From Candidatus Altimarinota bacterium (GTDB taxonomy: Bacteria; Patescibacteriota; Gracilibacteria; UM-FILTER-43-11): DNA of 9,052 nucleotides. Of this stretch, positions 1 to 6,839 are shown piece after piece. The position numbers and the translations under genes are program-made. Under the pieces are notes generated by a model. It made no database searches. It was not told the DNA's origin and was given only the letters and a program-made list of their open reading frames with translations. Location of the stretch: NCBI GenBank assembly GCA_029934675.1, contig JAOZLT010000029.1:1-9052 (forward strand). Reading direction: 5' to 3'. The stretch's first letter is position 1; each line of letters starts with the position of its first letter.

Positions 1-1500
1 TGTAAACAGGTGGCTTTTGTAGCTCCAATTACTATTTTGGCTGACCAGCACTATAAAACATTTAGTAAGAGAGCAGAGGATACTTCGGTAAAAATAGAAA
101 TGTTAAGTAGATTCCGAAGTCAAAAGGAACAAAGAGTGATTTTGGAGAAGCTTAGAAAGGGGGATATTGATATTGTTATTGGTACGCATCGTCTTTTTCA
201 GCCAGATGTGAAATTTTTAGACTTAGGTTTAGTAATAATAGATGAAGAGCAACGTTTTGGTGTTAAGCAAAAAGAGAAATTTAAACAAATACGTAATCAT
301 GTTGATATTTTAACACTTACTGCAACACCTATTCCTAGAACGTTGAATATGAGTCTGAATAAACTGAGAGATATTTCAACTATTACTACACCACCACCGG
401 GTAGGCTCCCAATTATCACTGAAGTAAGAAGATATAGTGATCGGTTGATTATAGAGGGCATAAAGAATGAAGTGGCGCGTGGTGGTCAGGTTTATTTTTT
501 GCATAATCGTGTTGAGACGATTGAGAGTATTGCAGAAAAATTACGGAAACAAATGCCTGGTATTAATTTTATTGTTGCTCATGGGCAGTTAAGACCTGAA
601 GATTTGGAAGAGAGAATTGTTAAATTTAAGAAAAAGGAAGCAGATGTTTTAGTTTCTTCAACAATTATTGAGAATGGTATAGATTTACCAAATGCTAATA
701 CATTGATTGTTGATGATGCGGAGAATTTTGGTTTGGCTCAGCTTTATCAATTGCGTGGTAGAATTGGTCGTAGTAAAACACAAGCCTATGCATATTTTTT
801 ATATCAAGCGCGTCAGCTTAGGTTAGATGCAAAAAAGAGATTGAGGGCAATTGTGGATGCAAGTGAGTTGGGTTCGGGTTTTCAGATTGCTATGCGAGAT
901 TTGGAAATTCGTGGTGCTGGAGATATATTGGGAATTAGCCAACATGGTTCTTTGCGTGTTGTAGGTGTGAATCATTTTATGAGAATGCTAAATAAAACCA
1001 TTGAAGAGATTAAAGCAGGTAGGGCAACGTCTGAAAAAGGCGTGACGGCAGAAGTTACAATTGAGTTGCCATTAGAAGCATATATACCAGATAAATATAT
1101 TCCAGACACAAAAGATAAAATTAATGTTTACCAAAAACTTTCGTCTGTGAATAATTTAGAGTTATTAGAAGAGTTTCGTGAAGATCTTATTGCTGAGTAT
1201 GGACATTTTTATAAACAAGTTAGTAATTTATTCCAAGTCCTTCAGATTAAAATGTTGGCAAAAATAGCTGGTCTAATTAATGTAAAGGCGGTTACTATGG
1301 GCAGTGCTGGTAAGCAGGTAATTTTACATTTAAATTCAGATGTGACAGCAGAGCCGATTGTAAATTTATTAAAATATAATCCTAAGTGGCTTATAAGTGG
1401 GAATAAACTTAAAATTGATATGAAGCAACTTGGATTTAATTGGGTGGAGGGGTTGAAGGAGAACATTAAACACCTTATTCTTCCTCCTAAAAAATCATAA
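1..1500 (+). CDS. mfd: Transcription-repair coupling factor Mfd, C-terminal part (5' end outside window)
   Basis: Mfd is the superfamily 2 DNA translocase that pushes stalled RNA polymerase off damaged DNA and recruits UvrA for nucleotide excision repair in the cytoplasm. The frame is already open at base 1, so the gene starts upstream. The 499 residues seen are a bit under half of a usual Mfd of about 1100. Motif Ia-like VAPITILADQH is at fragment residues 7-17, the Walker B DEEQ at 81-84 (followed by RFGVKQKEKF), motif III TATPIPRTL at 107-115, motif V with STIIENGIDLP around 220-230, and motif VI QLRGRIGRS at 250-258. The TRG translocation region follows, with the conserved RDLEIRGAGDILG. 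From about residue 350 comes the regulatory TRCF C-terminal domain. RecG shares the motor motifs but lacks this C-terminal domain. The stop is TAA. The next gene starts 16 bp later on the same strand, suggesting one operon. The N-terminal UvrB-like and RNA polymerase-interacting domains cannot be checked here. Confidence 0.97.
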   Translation, partial: CKQVAFVAPITILADQHYKTFSKRAEDTSVKIEMLSRFRSQKEQRVILEKLRKGDIDIVIGTHRLFQPDVKFLDLGLVIIDEEQRFGVKQKEKFKQIRNHVDILTLTATPIPRTLNMSLNKLRDISTITTPPPGRLPIITEVRRYSDRLIIEGIKNEVARGGQVYFLHNRVETIESIAEKLRKQMPGINFIVAHGQLRPEDLEERIVKFKKKEADVLVSSTIIENGIDLPNANTLIVDDAENFGLAQLYQLRGRIGRSKTQAYAYFLYQARQLRLDAKKRLRAIVDASELGSGFQIAMRDLEIRGAGDILGISQHGSLRVVGVNHFMRMLNKTIEEIKAGRATSEKGVTAEVTIELPLEAYIPDKYIPDTKDKINVYQKLSSVNNLELLEEFREDLIAEYGHFYKQVSNLFQVLQIKMLAKIAGLINVKAVTMGSAGKQVILHLNSDVTAEPIVNLLKYNPKWLISGNKLKIDMKQLGFNWVEGLKENIKHLILPPKKS

Positions 1501-1516
1501 TAAATCTTATTTTATA

Positions 1517-4500
1517 TTGAAGAAAAAAAAATTAATAAAATTATGGCTAAAGTTACGAGCTGAGAAATTGGTAGCGTTAAAGCATAAGCCTAAATTGTTT
1601 GTAAAAATATTAAAATGGCTATTTGTGTTAGCTACATTTTTTATGGTTGGAGTTGGGGCTTTTTTGGTTTTTGTAATTTTTCCATCTTTACCAAATATTG
1701 ATAATATTGATAATTTAGTTGCAGCACAATCTAGTGAAATTTATGATAAGGAAGGTAATCTTTTGTATACAATTCACGGAGAAGAAAATCGGGAAGTGGT
1801 CGCTCTTTCTGATATATCTCAATATGCGATTAAGGCAGTAATGGCAATAGAAGATGATAGGTTTTATGAGCATGGTGGTGTGGATTTTTTGGCGATTATG
1901 AAAGCAGTTTGTAGCGAGATGCATGTGTGTTCTAAGGCTCGTGGTGGTTCAACAATTACACAACAGTTTATTAAAAATGCTTTTTTAAGTTCAGAGCGAA
2001 CATATACTCGTAAGTTGAAAGAAATTATTTTAGCATTGCAGTTGGAAGCTAGATTTAGTAAAGATCAGATATTGGAGATGTATTTAAATCGTATTCCATA
2101 TGGCTCAAGTATTTATGGAATTGAGCGTGCATCTAATGTGTTTTTTGATAAGTCAGCTAAAGATTTAACTCTTGCTGAAGCAGCGATTTTGGCTGGCATA
2201 CCAAAGGCGCCAACTTATTATAGTCCACATGGCAATAATAAATATGCAACAATTAATTTGGATGAAGAGGGAATATTAAAAATGAATATTTCGTCAGAAC
2301 AGGATCTTGTTGATATAAATCCTAGCTTTATTACAAAAGGTTTATTAGGTAAAACATATGTTTATCCTCCTGAGGTTGTGGAAGATATGGAAGATGTTGA
2401 GGGTGATGAGGGTGAAGAAATATCGTTTTCAGAGGCTGAAGATATGTTGGGAAAAGATGAAATTAGTAATGCCAAAAAAGTTAAGATTTATGTTAAAGGT
2501 AGAACAGATTTTGTTTTAGGGAGAATGAAGGAGTTGGGCTATATTGAAGAAGGTGAGTATGCTGAAGCTATAAAAGAAGCTGAAATCAAAGAATTTAATC
2601 CTTTTATTGAAGAAATCAAAGCACCTCATTTTGTTATGTTTATAAAACAGATGTTGGAAGAAAAATATGGGAAAGAGCAAGTAGAACAAGGTGGGTTAAA
2701 AGTTATAACAACGTTAGATCCTAAAATGCAAGAAGCTGCGGAAGCTGCTATCGCGAAATATGCGGAGTCTAATTTGAAACGGTATAAAGCGAGTAATGCT
2801 AGTTTGGTAGCTATAGATCCTAATAATGGGCAGATTTTGGCAATGGTTGGTTCAATTGATTATTGGAACGATGAAATTGATGGAAAGGTGAATGTATCCT
2901 TGCGTTCGCGTTTACCAGGGTCTTCTTTTAAGCCAATTGTTTATGCAGCAGCTTTTTTACAGGGCTATGCTCCAAGTACAATTTTGTATGACGTGAAAAC
3001 GAAGTTTGGAGGGTGGTATGAGCCTGAAAATTATGATGGTGAATATCGAGGACCTGTTGCTATGAGACGAGCTTTAGCACACTCATTAAATGTACCCGCT
3101 GTTAAAGCAGGTCATTTGGCGGGAGTTCCCAATATACTTGATTTGGCAAGGAAGATGGGTATTCAATTAAATCAACCAAACGATTGGTATGGTCTTTCAT
3201 TAGCTCTTGGTGCGGGAGAGGCGCGACTTTTGGATATGGTTGGAGCATATAGCATATTTGCAAATGGAGGTTATAAAATGGATTATGTTGGGGTCTTGAA
3301 AGTTGTTGATAGAAATGGAAATATTTTGGAAGAATATAAAGGCCCTCAAAATAAAACGTTAATTTTGGATCCTCAGGTTGCGTATTTGGTTAATAATGTT
3401 TTGAGTGATGTGGAAGCACGTCCAGAGGGGTGGTGGAGGTCTACACTTAGCATACCCGGGCATGTAAATGGTGCTAAAACTGGTACATCAAATAAAAAAA
3501 AGGGTGAAATTAATTATCCATTTGATACTTGGACAATTGGTTATACTAAGCGTGTTGCCGGTGGGGTGTGGGCGGGTAATAATGATGGATCTTATCTTGG
3601 GTTTAGGGCGAGTGGTTTAGATACTGCGGGACAGATATGGCATATGTTTATGGTTGAGGCGACAAAAGACCATCCTCGTGAAAGTTTTGAAAAACCTGAG
3701 GGAATAAAATGGGTGAGAATTTCTGAAAAAACAGGTAAATTACCTTCCGAACATACACCTGATGATGTGACTAAGACCGGTGTATTTGCAAGTTTTTCCG
3801 TGCCACGAGAATATGATACTTCTTATCATTTTGTTGATATTGATAAAGTTTCCGGTAAGTTGGCGACAGAATATACACCAGAGGCTGCGGTTGAAGAAAA
3901 AGCGTTTTTTGAACACCATGCAATATTACCTGATAATACAAATTGGGAAACGGCTGTACGTGCTTGGGCTGTGGAGAATAAAGAAGACGAACCTGTGCCA
4001 ACTGAATATGATGATGTACATACGGCTGATACTGTAAAAACTAAACCTAAGATTACTATCAAATCCCCAATTAGTATGTCTACTGTTAGTGTGCCGAACA
4101 TTGGTGTATGGGTTGATGTTAGTTCAAAAGCGGGTGTAAGTTATGTGGAATATTATTGGGATAATGAGTTGGTTGATACAGTAAACAGACCTCCTTATAA
4201 AGGCACTATTGTCATTACAAAAAAGGGTAATAAAAAGGGTTCAAAACACACTATTAAAGCGATTGTTTATGATTCTTTATATCTCTCAAAACAATCCTCG
4301 ATTGATGTAAAAATTGGAACAGATAATGTTAACCCTCATGTTTCAATAGTTTATCCAGGAGATGGTGTAAGATTAAGCGGAGGGACATCTATGTCTATTC
4401 AAGCTGATGCTTATGATTCAAATGGAGATATTAAAAAGGTTGAATTTTATATGAATGGTAAAAGGAAAAGGATTGTGAAATATCCACCTTATCTATGGCA

Positions 4501-4939
4501 ATTTACAGTGCCAACGGATGAAGGAAGTCATAATCTTGAAGTGGTAGCATATGATTATGCAGATAATCAGTCTAAAGAAAGTATAGAGATAATATCCAAA
4601 AAACCTGATACTGGCTCAATCGTTCTTAGTGGTAATTCTAAGATTACAGAGCCAGTAAGAAATAAATCTTTTGATGAGGGTGGTAGGGTTCTTATAAAAG
4701 CAGCATTAAATAAAGAGGCGCGAGAGGGGCTGAAAGAGCTTATTGTGCTTGCGAAACAGAAGGGGAAGAAAACGATTCAAATTGCTAAGGTTATTGGTGA
4801 TGAGAATGTGGATGCAGCTTATGTTTATACTTTTATCTGGGATTCGGCACCTGCTGGAACATATAATCTTTCTCTTAAAATTATTTTGCAAGATGGAAAG
4901 TTAAGATTTAGCGGAAAGGTTCCGATTGTAGTTCGATAG
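1517..4939 (+). CDS. Class A penicillin-binding protein (PBP1A-like) with C-terminal Ig-like domains
   Basis: This is a bifunctional peptidoglycan synthase. The glycosyltransferase polymerises lipid II and the transpeptidase cross-links the peptides outside the membrane. A basic tail is followed by one membrane segment at about residues 31-56. The GT51 domain spans about 75-238, with IEDDRFYEHGG (catalytic E112), GGSTITQQ at 143-150 and RKLKEIILALQLE at 165-177. The transpeptidase spans about 425-715, with SSFK (nucleophile S469, K472), SLN at 523-525 and KTGT at 654-657. All key residues are present. Two short SGKL-type repeats follow (about 731-800), then two related Ig-like domains (about 845-934 and 938-1028) and a third beta-rich domain to 1140. 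The length exceeds the usual 650-900. An acidic insert (about 246-322) sits between the two catalytic domains. The TTG start is the only ATG, GTG or TTG after the in-frame stop at 1454. It has no evident ribosome binding site, so an ATT or ATA start is possible. The stop is TAG. mrcA/ponA-like in function; the exact subtype is uncertain. Confidence 0.95.
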   Translation: MKKKKLIKLWLKLRAEKLVALKHKPKLFVKILKWLFVLATFFMVGVGAFLVFVIFPSLPNIDNIDNLVAAQSSEIYDKEGNLLYTIHGEENREVVALSDISQYAIKAVMAIEDDRFYEHGGVDFLAIMKAVCSEMHVCSKARGGSTITQQFIKNAFLSSERTYTRKLKEIILALQLEARFSKDQILEMYLNRIPYGSSIYGIERASNVFFDKSAKDLTLAEAAILAGIPKAPTYYSPHGNNKYATINLDEEGILKMNISSEQDLVDINPSFITKGLLGKTYVYPPEVVEDMEDVEGDEGEEISFSEAEDMLGKDEISNAKKVKIYVKGRTDFVLGRMKELGYIEEGEYAEAIKEAEIKEFNPFIEEIKAPHFVMFIKQMLEEKYGKEQVEQGGLKVITTLDPKMQEAAEAAIAKYAESNLKRYKASNASLVAIDPNNGQILAMVGSIDYWNDEIDGKVNVSLRSRLPGSSFKPIVYAAAFLQGYAPSTILYDVKTKFGGWYEPENYDGEYRGPVAMRRALAHSLNVPAVKAGHLAGVPNILDLARKMGIQLNQPNDWYGLSLALGAGEARLLDMVGAYSIFANGGYKMDYVGVLKVVDRNGNILEEYKGPQNKTLILDPQVAYLVNNVLSDVEARPEGWWRSTLSIPGHVNGAKTGTSNKKKGEINYPFDTWTIGYTKRVAGGVWAGNNDGSYLGFRASGLDTAGQIWHMFMVEATKDHPRESFEKPEGIKWVRISEKTGKLPSEHTPDDVTKTGVFASFSVPREYDTSYHFVDIDKVSGKLATEYTPEAAVEEKAFFEHHAILPDNTNWETAVRAWAVENKEDEPVPTEYDDVHTADTVKTKPKITIKSPISMSTVSVPNIGVWVDVSSKAGVSYVEYYWDNELVDTVNRPPYKGTIVITKKGNKKGSKHTIKAIVYDSLYLSKQSSIDVKIGTDNVNPHVSIVYPGDGVRLSGGTSMSIQADAYDSNGDIKKVEFYMNGKRKRIVKYPPYLWQFTVPTDEGSHNLEVVAYDYADNQSKESIEIISKKPDTGSIVLSGNSKITEPVRNKSFDEGGRVLIKAALNKEAREGLKELIVLAKQKGKKTIQIAKVIGDENVDAAYVYTFIWDSAPAGTYNLSLKIILQDGKLRFSGKVPIVVR

Positions 4940-5007
4940 TTGATTTTACTGTTGGGTGATGTATGTCACATCTCTTAAAAATCAACCTTAATTTAATTTT
5001 ATTAATT
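4939..5007 (+). terminator. Candidate terminator at the PBP stop codon
   Basis: A perfect 9-bp stem pairs 4939-4947 (GTTGATTTT) with 4978-4986 (AAAATCAAC) and starts at the last base of the stop codon. The 30-nt loop can form a smaller hairpin, GATGT (4958-4962) with ACATC (4968-4972). A T-rich but interrupted tract follows (4988-5007). The stem is AT-rich and the loop is long, so this is a weak candidate. It may work together with the next hairpin. Confidence 0.3.
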
Positions 5008-5059
5008 CCCACGAAAAACATCGTTAAAAACACTATAAATTTTTCCTGTGGGTATTTTT
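5008..5059 (+). terminator. Candidate rho-independent terminator downstream of the PBP gene
   Basis: CCCACGAAAAA (5008-5018) pairs with 5040-5045 (TTTTTC) and 5048-5052 (GTGGG). The stem is 11 bp with a 2-nt bulge (5046-5047) and a 21-nt loop, followed by TATTTTTA from 5053. It is well placed to end the mfd-PBP transcript. The long loop and bulge lower confidence. Confidence 0.4.
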
Positions 5060-5111
5060 ACTTAGAGAAAAGGTATTTTAAAAATTAAACGAATAGAAGA
5101 TTTAAGTATGA

Positions 5112-5148
5112 CAAAAAATCCACCCCTTAGTTAATTGCTAAGAGGTGG
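5112..5148 (-). terminator. Rho-independent terminator of the orphan 185-residue gene
   Basis: An 11-bp stem with one C/A mismatch pairs 5120-5130 with 5138-5148 around a 7-nt loop (5131-5137). On the - strand it is followed directly by ATTTTTTGT (5111-5119). It starts 17 bp after the stop codon of the 185-residue gene. There is no T-run on the + strand side, so it belongs to the - strand gene. Confidence 0.82.
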
Positions 5149-5164
5149 GCTAATGTTTAGTGTG

Positions 5165-5722
5165 TTATTTTTCAATTTTTGTGCGTTTTCCACTTAATAC
5201 TTTGTCGATTTTTGATCTTAATCCTTGTGCTTCAAATTCCTCATGTATCCATAAGCCATCAACAACTTTACCGCCACCCATACCTCCCCAAATTTCATCA
5301 CCGGGGCTTTGTCGCTGAAATCTTAGTAACGTGCCATCTCCTTCATTGCAATCCCACGCTATATTATTTAGGTATTTTAATAATTGTTGTAATGTTTCTC
5401 TGCTGCAATTAACATGTTTCATAGGGCAACTTAAATATATTTGGCCACCCCAATCTCCCTCCATAATTACTGTGCCATTTGATGCTCTTTTTGCTTTTTC
5501 AAAGTTTGTAGGTGGGGAGAAATCGTGAACATTTAATCCATCTTCCGCTATCATTTGTCTTACATCCTCTGTTCCATTTTCACAATTACTAATTGTATCG
5601 ATTGTTATATCAATGACAGCTTGACGTTCTTCTGCTGAGTAATCTCTCCAGTGTTCATCTGTTGGGATTTCTAAGTCACCTTGATCTGTTTGTATTATAA
5701 AAGGTTTTTGTTTTTCATTCAT
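5165..5722 (-). CDS. Hypothetical protein, 185 residues, orphan transcription unit
   Basis: I do not recognise this protein. It is a soluble-looking product with no signal peptide or membrane segment. The first half is acidic and probably helical, with DEHWRDYSAEERQAVIDIT at about residues 22-40. The central part reads WGGQIYLSCPMKHVNC (91-106). Then come a helix-like SRETLQQLLKYLNNIAWDC (107-125), a glycine-rich WGGMGGGK (145-152) and a basic C-terminus. The four cysteines are at 47, 99, 106 and 125. C99 and C106 are close, but there is no CxxC pair, so metal binding is unproven. The start is ATG, about 24 nt from the predicted transcription start, with no Shine-Dalgarno sequence. The stop is TAA. 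The gene has its own consensus promoter and terminator and converges on the PBP gene, so neighbours give no clue to function. The ordered amino-acid composition and matching signals support a real gene. Confidence 0.8.
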   Translation of the reverse strand: MNEKQKPFIIQTDQGDLEIPTDEHWRDYSAEERQAVIDITIDTISNCENGTEDVRQMIAEDGLNVHDFSPPTNFEKAKRASNGTVIMEGDWGGQIYLSCPMKHVNCSRETLQQLLKYLNNIAWDCNEGDGTLLRFQRQSPGDEIWGGMGGGKVVDGLWIHEEFEAQGLRSKIDKVLSGKRTKIEK

Positions 5723-5753
5723 GATATTTGTTGGTTATTTTTAAAAGGTGGTT

Positions 5754-5782
5754 ATTATACATTAATATATTTAAAATGTCAA
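5754..5782 (-). promoter_or_regulatory. Exact-consensus sigma-70 promoter for the 185-residue gene
   Basis: On the - strand the -35 box TTGACA (5777-5782) and the -10 box TATAAT (5754-5759) both match the consensus 6 of 6, and the spacer is exactly 17 bp (5760-5776). The predicted transcription start is near 5747, about 24 nt before the ATG at 5722. Such a promoter usually drives strong transcription unless repressed. I see no clear operator palindrome over it. Confidence 0.87.
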
Positions 5783-5802
5783 ATAATTTATGGTTCCTGA
5801 AT

Positions 5803-5950
5803 TCAAGCTGGAATTAGGACGTTCAGTTTCTTAAGTATCAAAATAGCTCCTTTCTCAATAAATTTCCTTAACAGTTTTAGCGTTAAGAGGACGGATAGGT
5901 ATGTCAAATTTTAAGGCTTTTGGGATTGGATATAATGGTTTTTTATTACA
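5803..5950 (-). pseudogene. Possible frameshifted 3' remnant of a lost gene
   Basis: Downstream of the prepilin peptidase gene, the - strand reads as plausible protein in two adjoining frames. The first ends LKFDIPIRPLNAKTVKEIY at a TGA (5855-5857). If one G is removed near 5866, the reading continues as VKKFIEKGAILILKK and LNVLIPA to a TGA at 5803-5805. No start codon is visible, because a TGA at 5951-5953 closes the frame. The segment could be the tail of a decayed gene or chance. The + strand also has short open frames here, so direction is not certain. I cannot name the family. Confidence 0.28.
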
Positions 5951-6704
5951 TCATTCCTAAGTACCACTTAGCTATTTTATCTCCCCAAAATATTGTGACA
6001 TAAGTTCCTGCGAATAGAAAAGGGCCGAAGGCTATTGGACTTTTTCGGTTGAGCTTTCCGCTCATTAATCCGAAAGCGCTATAAATGGAGCCAAATAAGT
6101 ATCCAAAAAATAGTCCAATTAGTACATATTTACCAAGTAAAAATCCCATTATGCCACCTATTCTAATATCTCCTCCGCCAAGCCACTTGCCACCAGAGCC
6201 AAGAAAAAGTGCTCCGAAAAATACTACGGGAATTAGAAATCCGATTAGTAAGTCGGAGCCATTGTGGATTTGTAGAAAATAACTTCCTATTCCAGCTAAG
6301 GCTATTGTAGGAAGAGATATTTCATCAGGTATTTCCTGAAAGAAAATGTCATAAAATGAAAGTAGAACAAAAACAAAAGTGATAAAGAGATAAAATAGAA
6401 GCAAGAGGATGTTATTAAAACCAACTAAAATTGTTGTTGTTAAAAACAAAAGTCCCATAGTTAGCTCTAGCATTGGGTAATGAAATGAAATAGGTGCTTT
6501 GCAGTATTTGCATTTACGTTTGTTTATTAGGTATCCAAAAAGAGGAATTAGGTCAATTGCATCTAAGGTGTGTTTGCATTTAGGGCATTTTGAACGTCCA
6601 AAAAAGATTCCTTTTTGTTTAGCGTGTAAGCGGTAAATAACTACGCTGGAAAAACTGCCGAAGCCTAAGCCGATGAAGAATGTTATTAAATAGAAAAGTT
6701 GCAT
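5946..6704 (-). CDS. pilD: Type IV prepilin peptidase / N-methyltransferase family (PilD-like)
   Basis: This integral membrane aspartyl protease (A24 family) cleaves the leader of type IV pilins and pseudopilins; many members also methylate the new N-terminus. At 252 residues it is a normal length. From the ATG, residues 1-26 form the first membrane segment with GLGFGSFSSVVIYRL. The cytoplasmic DiS_P_DiS domain carries two zinc-type pairs, CPKC (40-43) and CKYC (65-68). Several hydrophobic segments follow. The two catalytic aspartates are D119 in YDIFFQEIPD and D179 in GGGDIRIGG. I chose the ATG at 6702-6704. A longer TTG start at 6734 adds ten residues but lies inside the short repeats, and the chosen start places the conserved N-terminus correctly. 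Neither start has a Shine-Dalgarno sequence. The gene lies 135 bp downstream of RNase J and may be co-transcribed with it. No pilin or pilus motor gene is in view. The methyltransferase activity cannot be judged from sequence alone. Confidence 0.94.
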   Translation of the reverse strand: MQLFYLITFFIGLGFGSFSSVVIYRLHAKQKGIFFGRSKCPKCKHTLDAIDLIPLFGYLINKRKCKYCKAPISFHYPMLELTMGLLFLTTTILVGFNNILLLLFYLFITFVFVLLSFYDIFFQEIPDEISLPTIALAGIGSYFLQIHNGSDLLIGFLIPVVFFGALFLGSGGKWLGGGDIRIGGIMGFLLGKYVLIGLFFGYLFGSIYSAFGLMSGKLNRKSPIAFGPFLFAGTYVTIFWGDKIAKWYLGMM

Positions 6705-6710
6705 AGTTTT

Positions 6711-6765
6711 AATGGCTATCCGATAGCTAACCAATGGCTATCCGATAGCTAACCAATGGCTATCT
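6711..6765. repeat. 22-bp tandem repeat with internal hairpin, 2.5 copies
   Basis: Two identical 22-bp units (6711-6732 and 6733-6754) are followed by the first ten bases of a third (6755-6764). Each full unit contains GCTAT-CCG-ATAGC, a 5-bp stem with a 3-nt loop. The array ends six bases before the ATG of the prepilin peptidase gene, so in its mRNA it would put two small hairpins in the leader. Confidence 0.92.
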
Positions 6766-6783
6766 AGCAATTGAAATTACAAT

Positions 6784-6834
6784 AGGATAGCAATGGTTTA
6801 GCGCTCCGAAAGAGCAGGATAGCAATAGTTTAGC
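6784..6834. repeat. Imperfect 19-bp direct repeat related to the 22-bp units
   Basis: Bases 6784-6802 and 6816-6834 match at 18 of 19 positions (AGGATAGCAATGGTTTAGC against AGGATAGCAATAGTTTAGC). They flank a small hairpin, GCTC (6803-6806) with GAGC (6812-6815). The shared GATAGC and AATGG elements link them to the neighbouring 22-bp array. Together they fill most of the gap between RNase J and the prepilin peptidase. No transcription terminator is seen after RNase J. Confidence 0.8.
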
Positions 6835-6839
6835 AACGG

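Noticed and set aside
3771..4101. Several open frames on both strands inside the PBP gene
   Set aside because: They overlap a gene with intact catalytic motifs and continuous coding, have no start signals of their own, and their sequences look like frame shadows.
5867..5887. Hairpin CTTAAC/GTTAAG as the pilD terminator
   Set aside because: The stem is only 6 bp and AT-rich, with an interrupted T-tract on the - strand. Too weak to call.
5901..5960. Short + strand frame starting ATG at 5901 (19 codons)
   Set aside because: It is very short, without a ribosome binding site or promoter, and runs antisense into the end of pilD.
6705..6734. Upstream TTG start for pilD adding ten residues
   Set aside because: The extra codons come from the 22-bp repeat and add nothing conserved before the first membrane segment. 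The ATG at 6704 fits the family.
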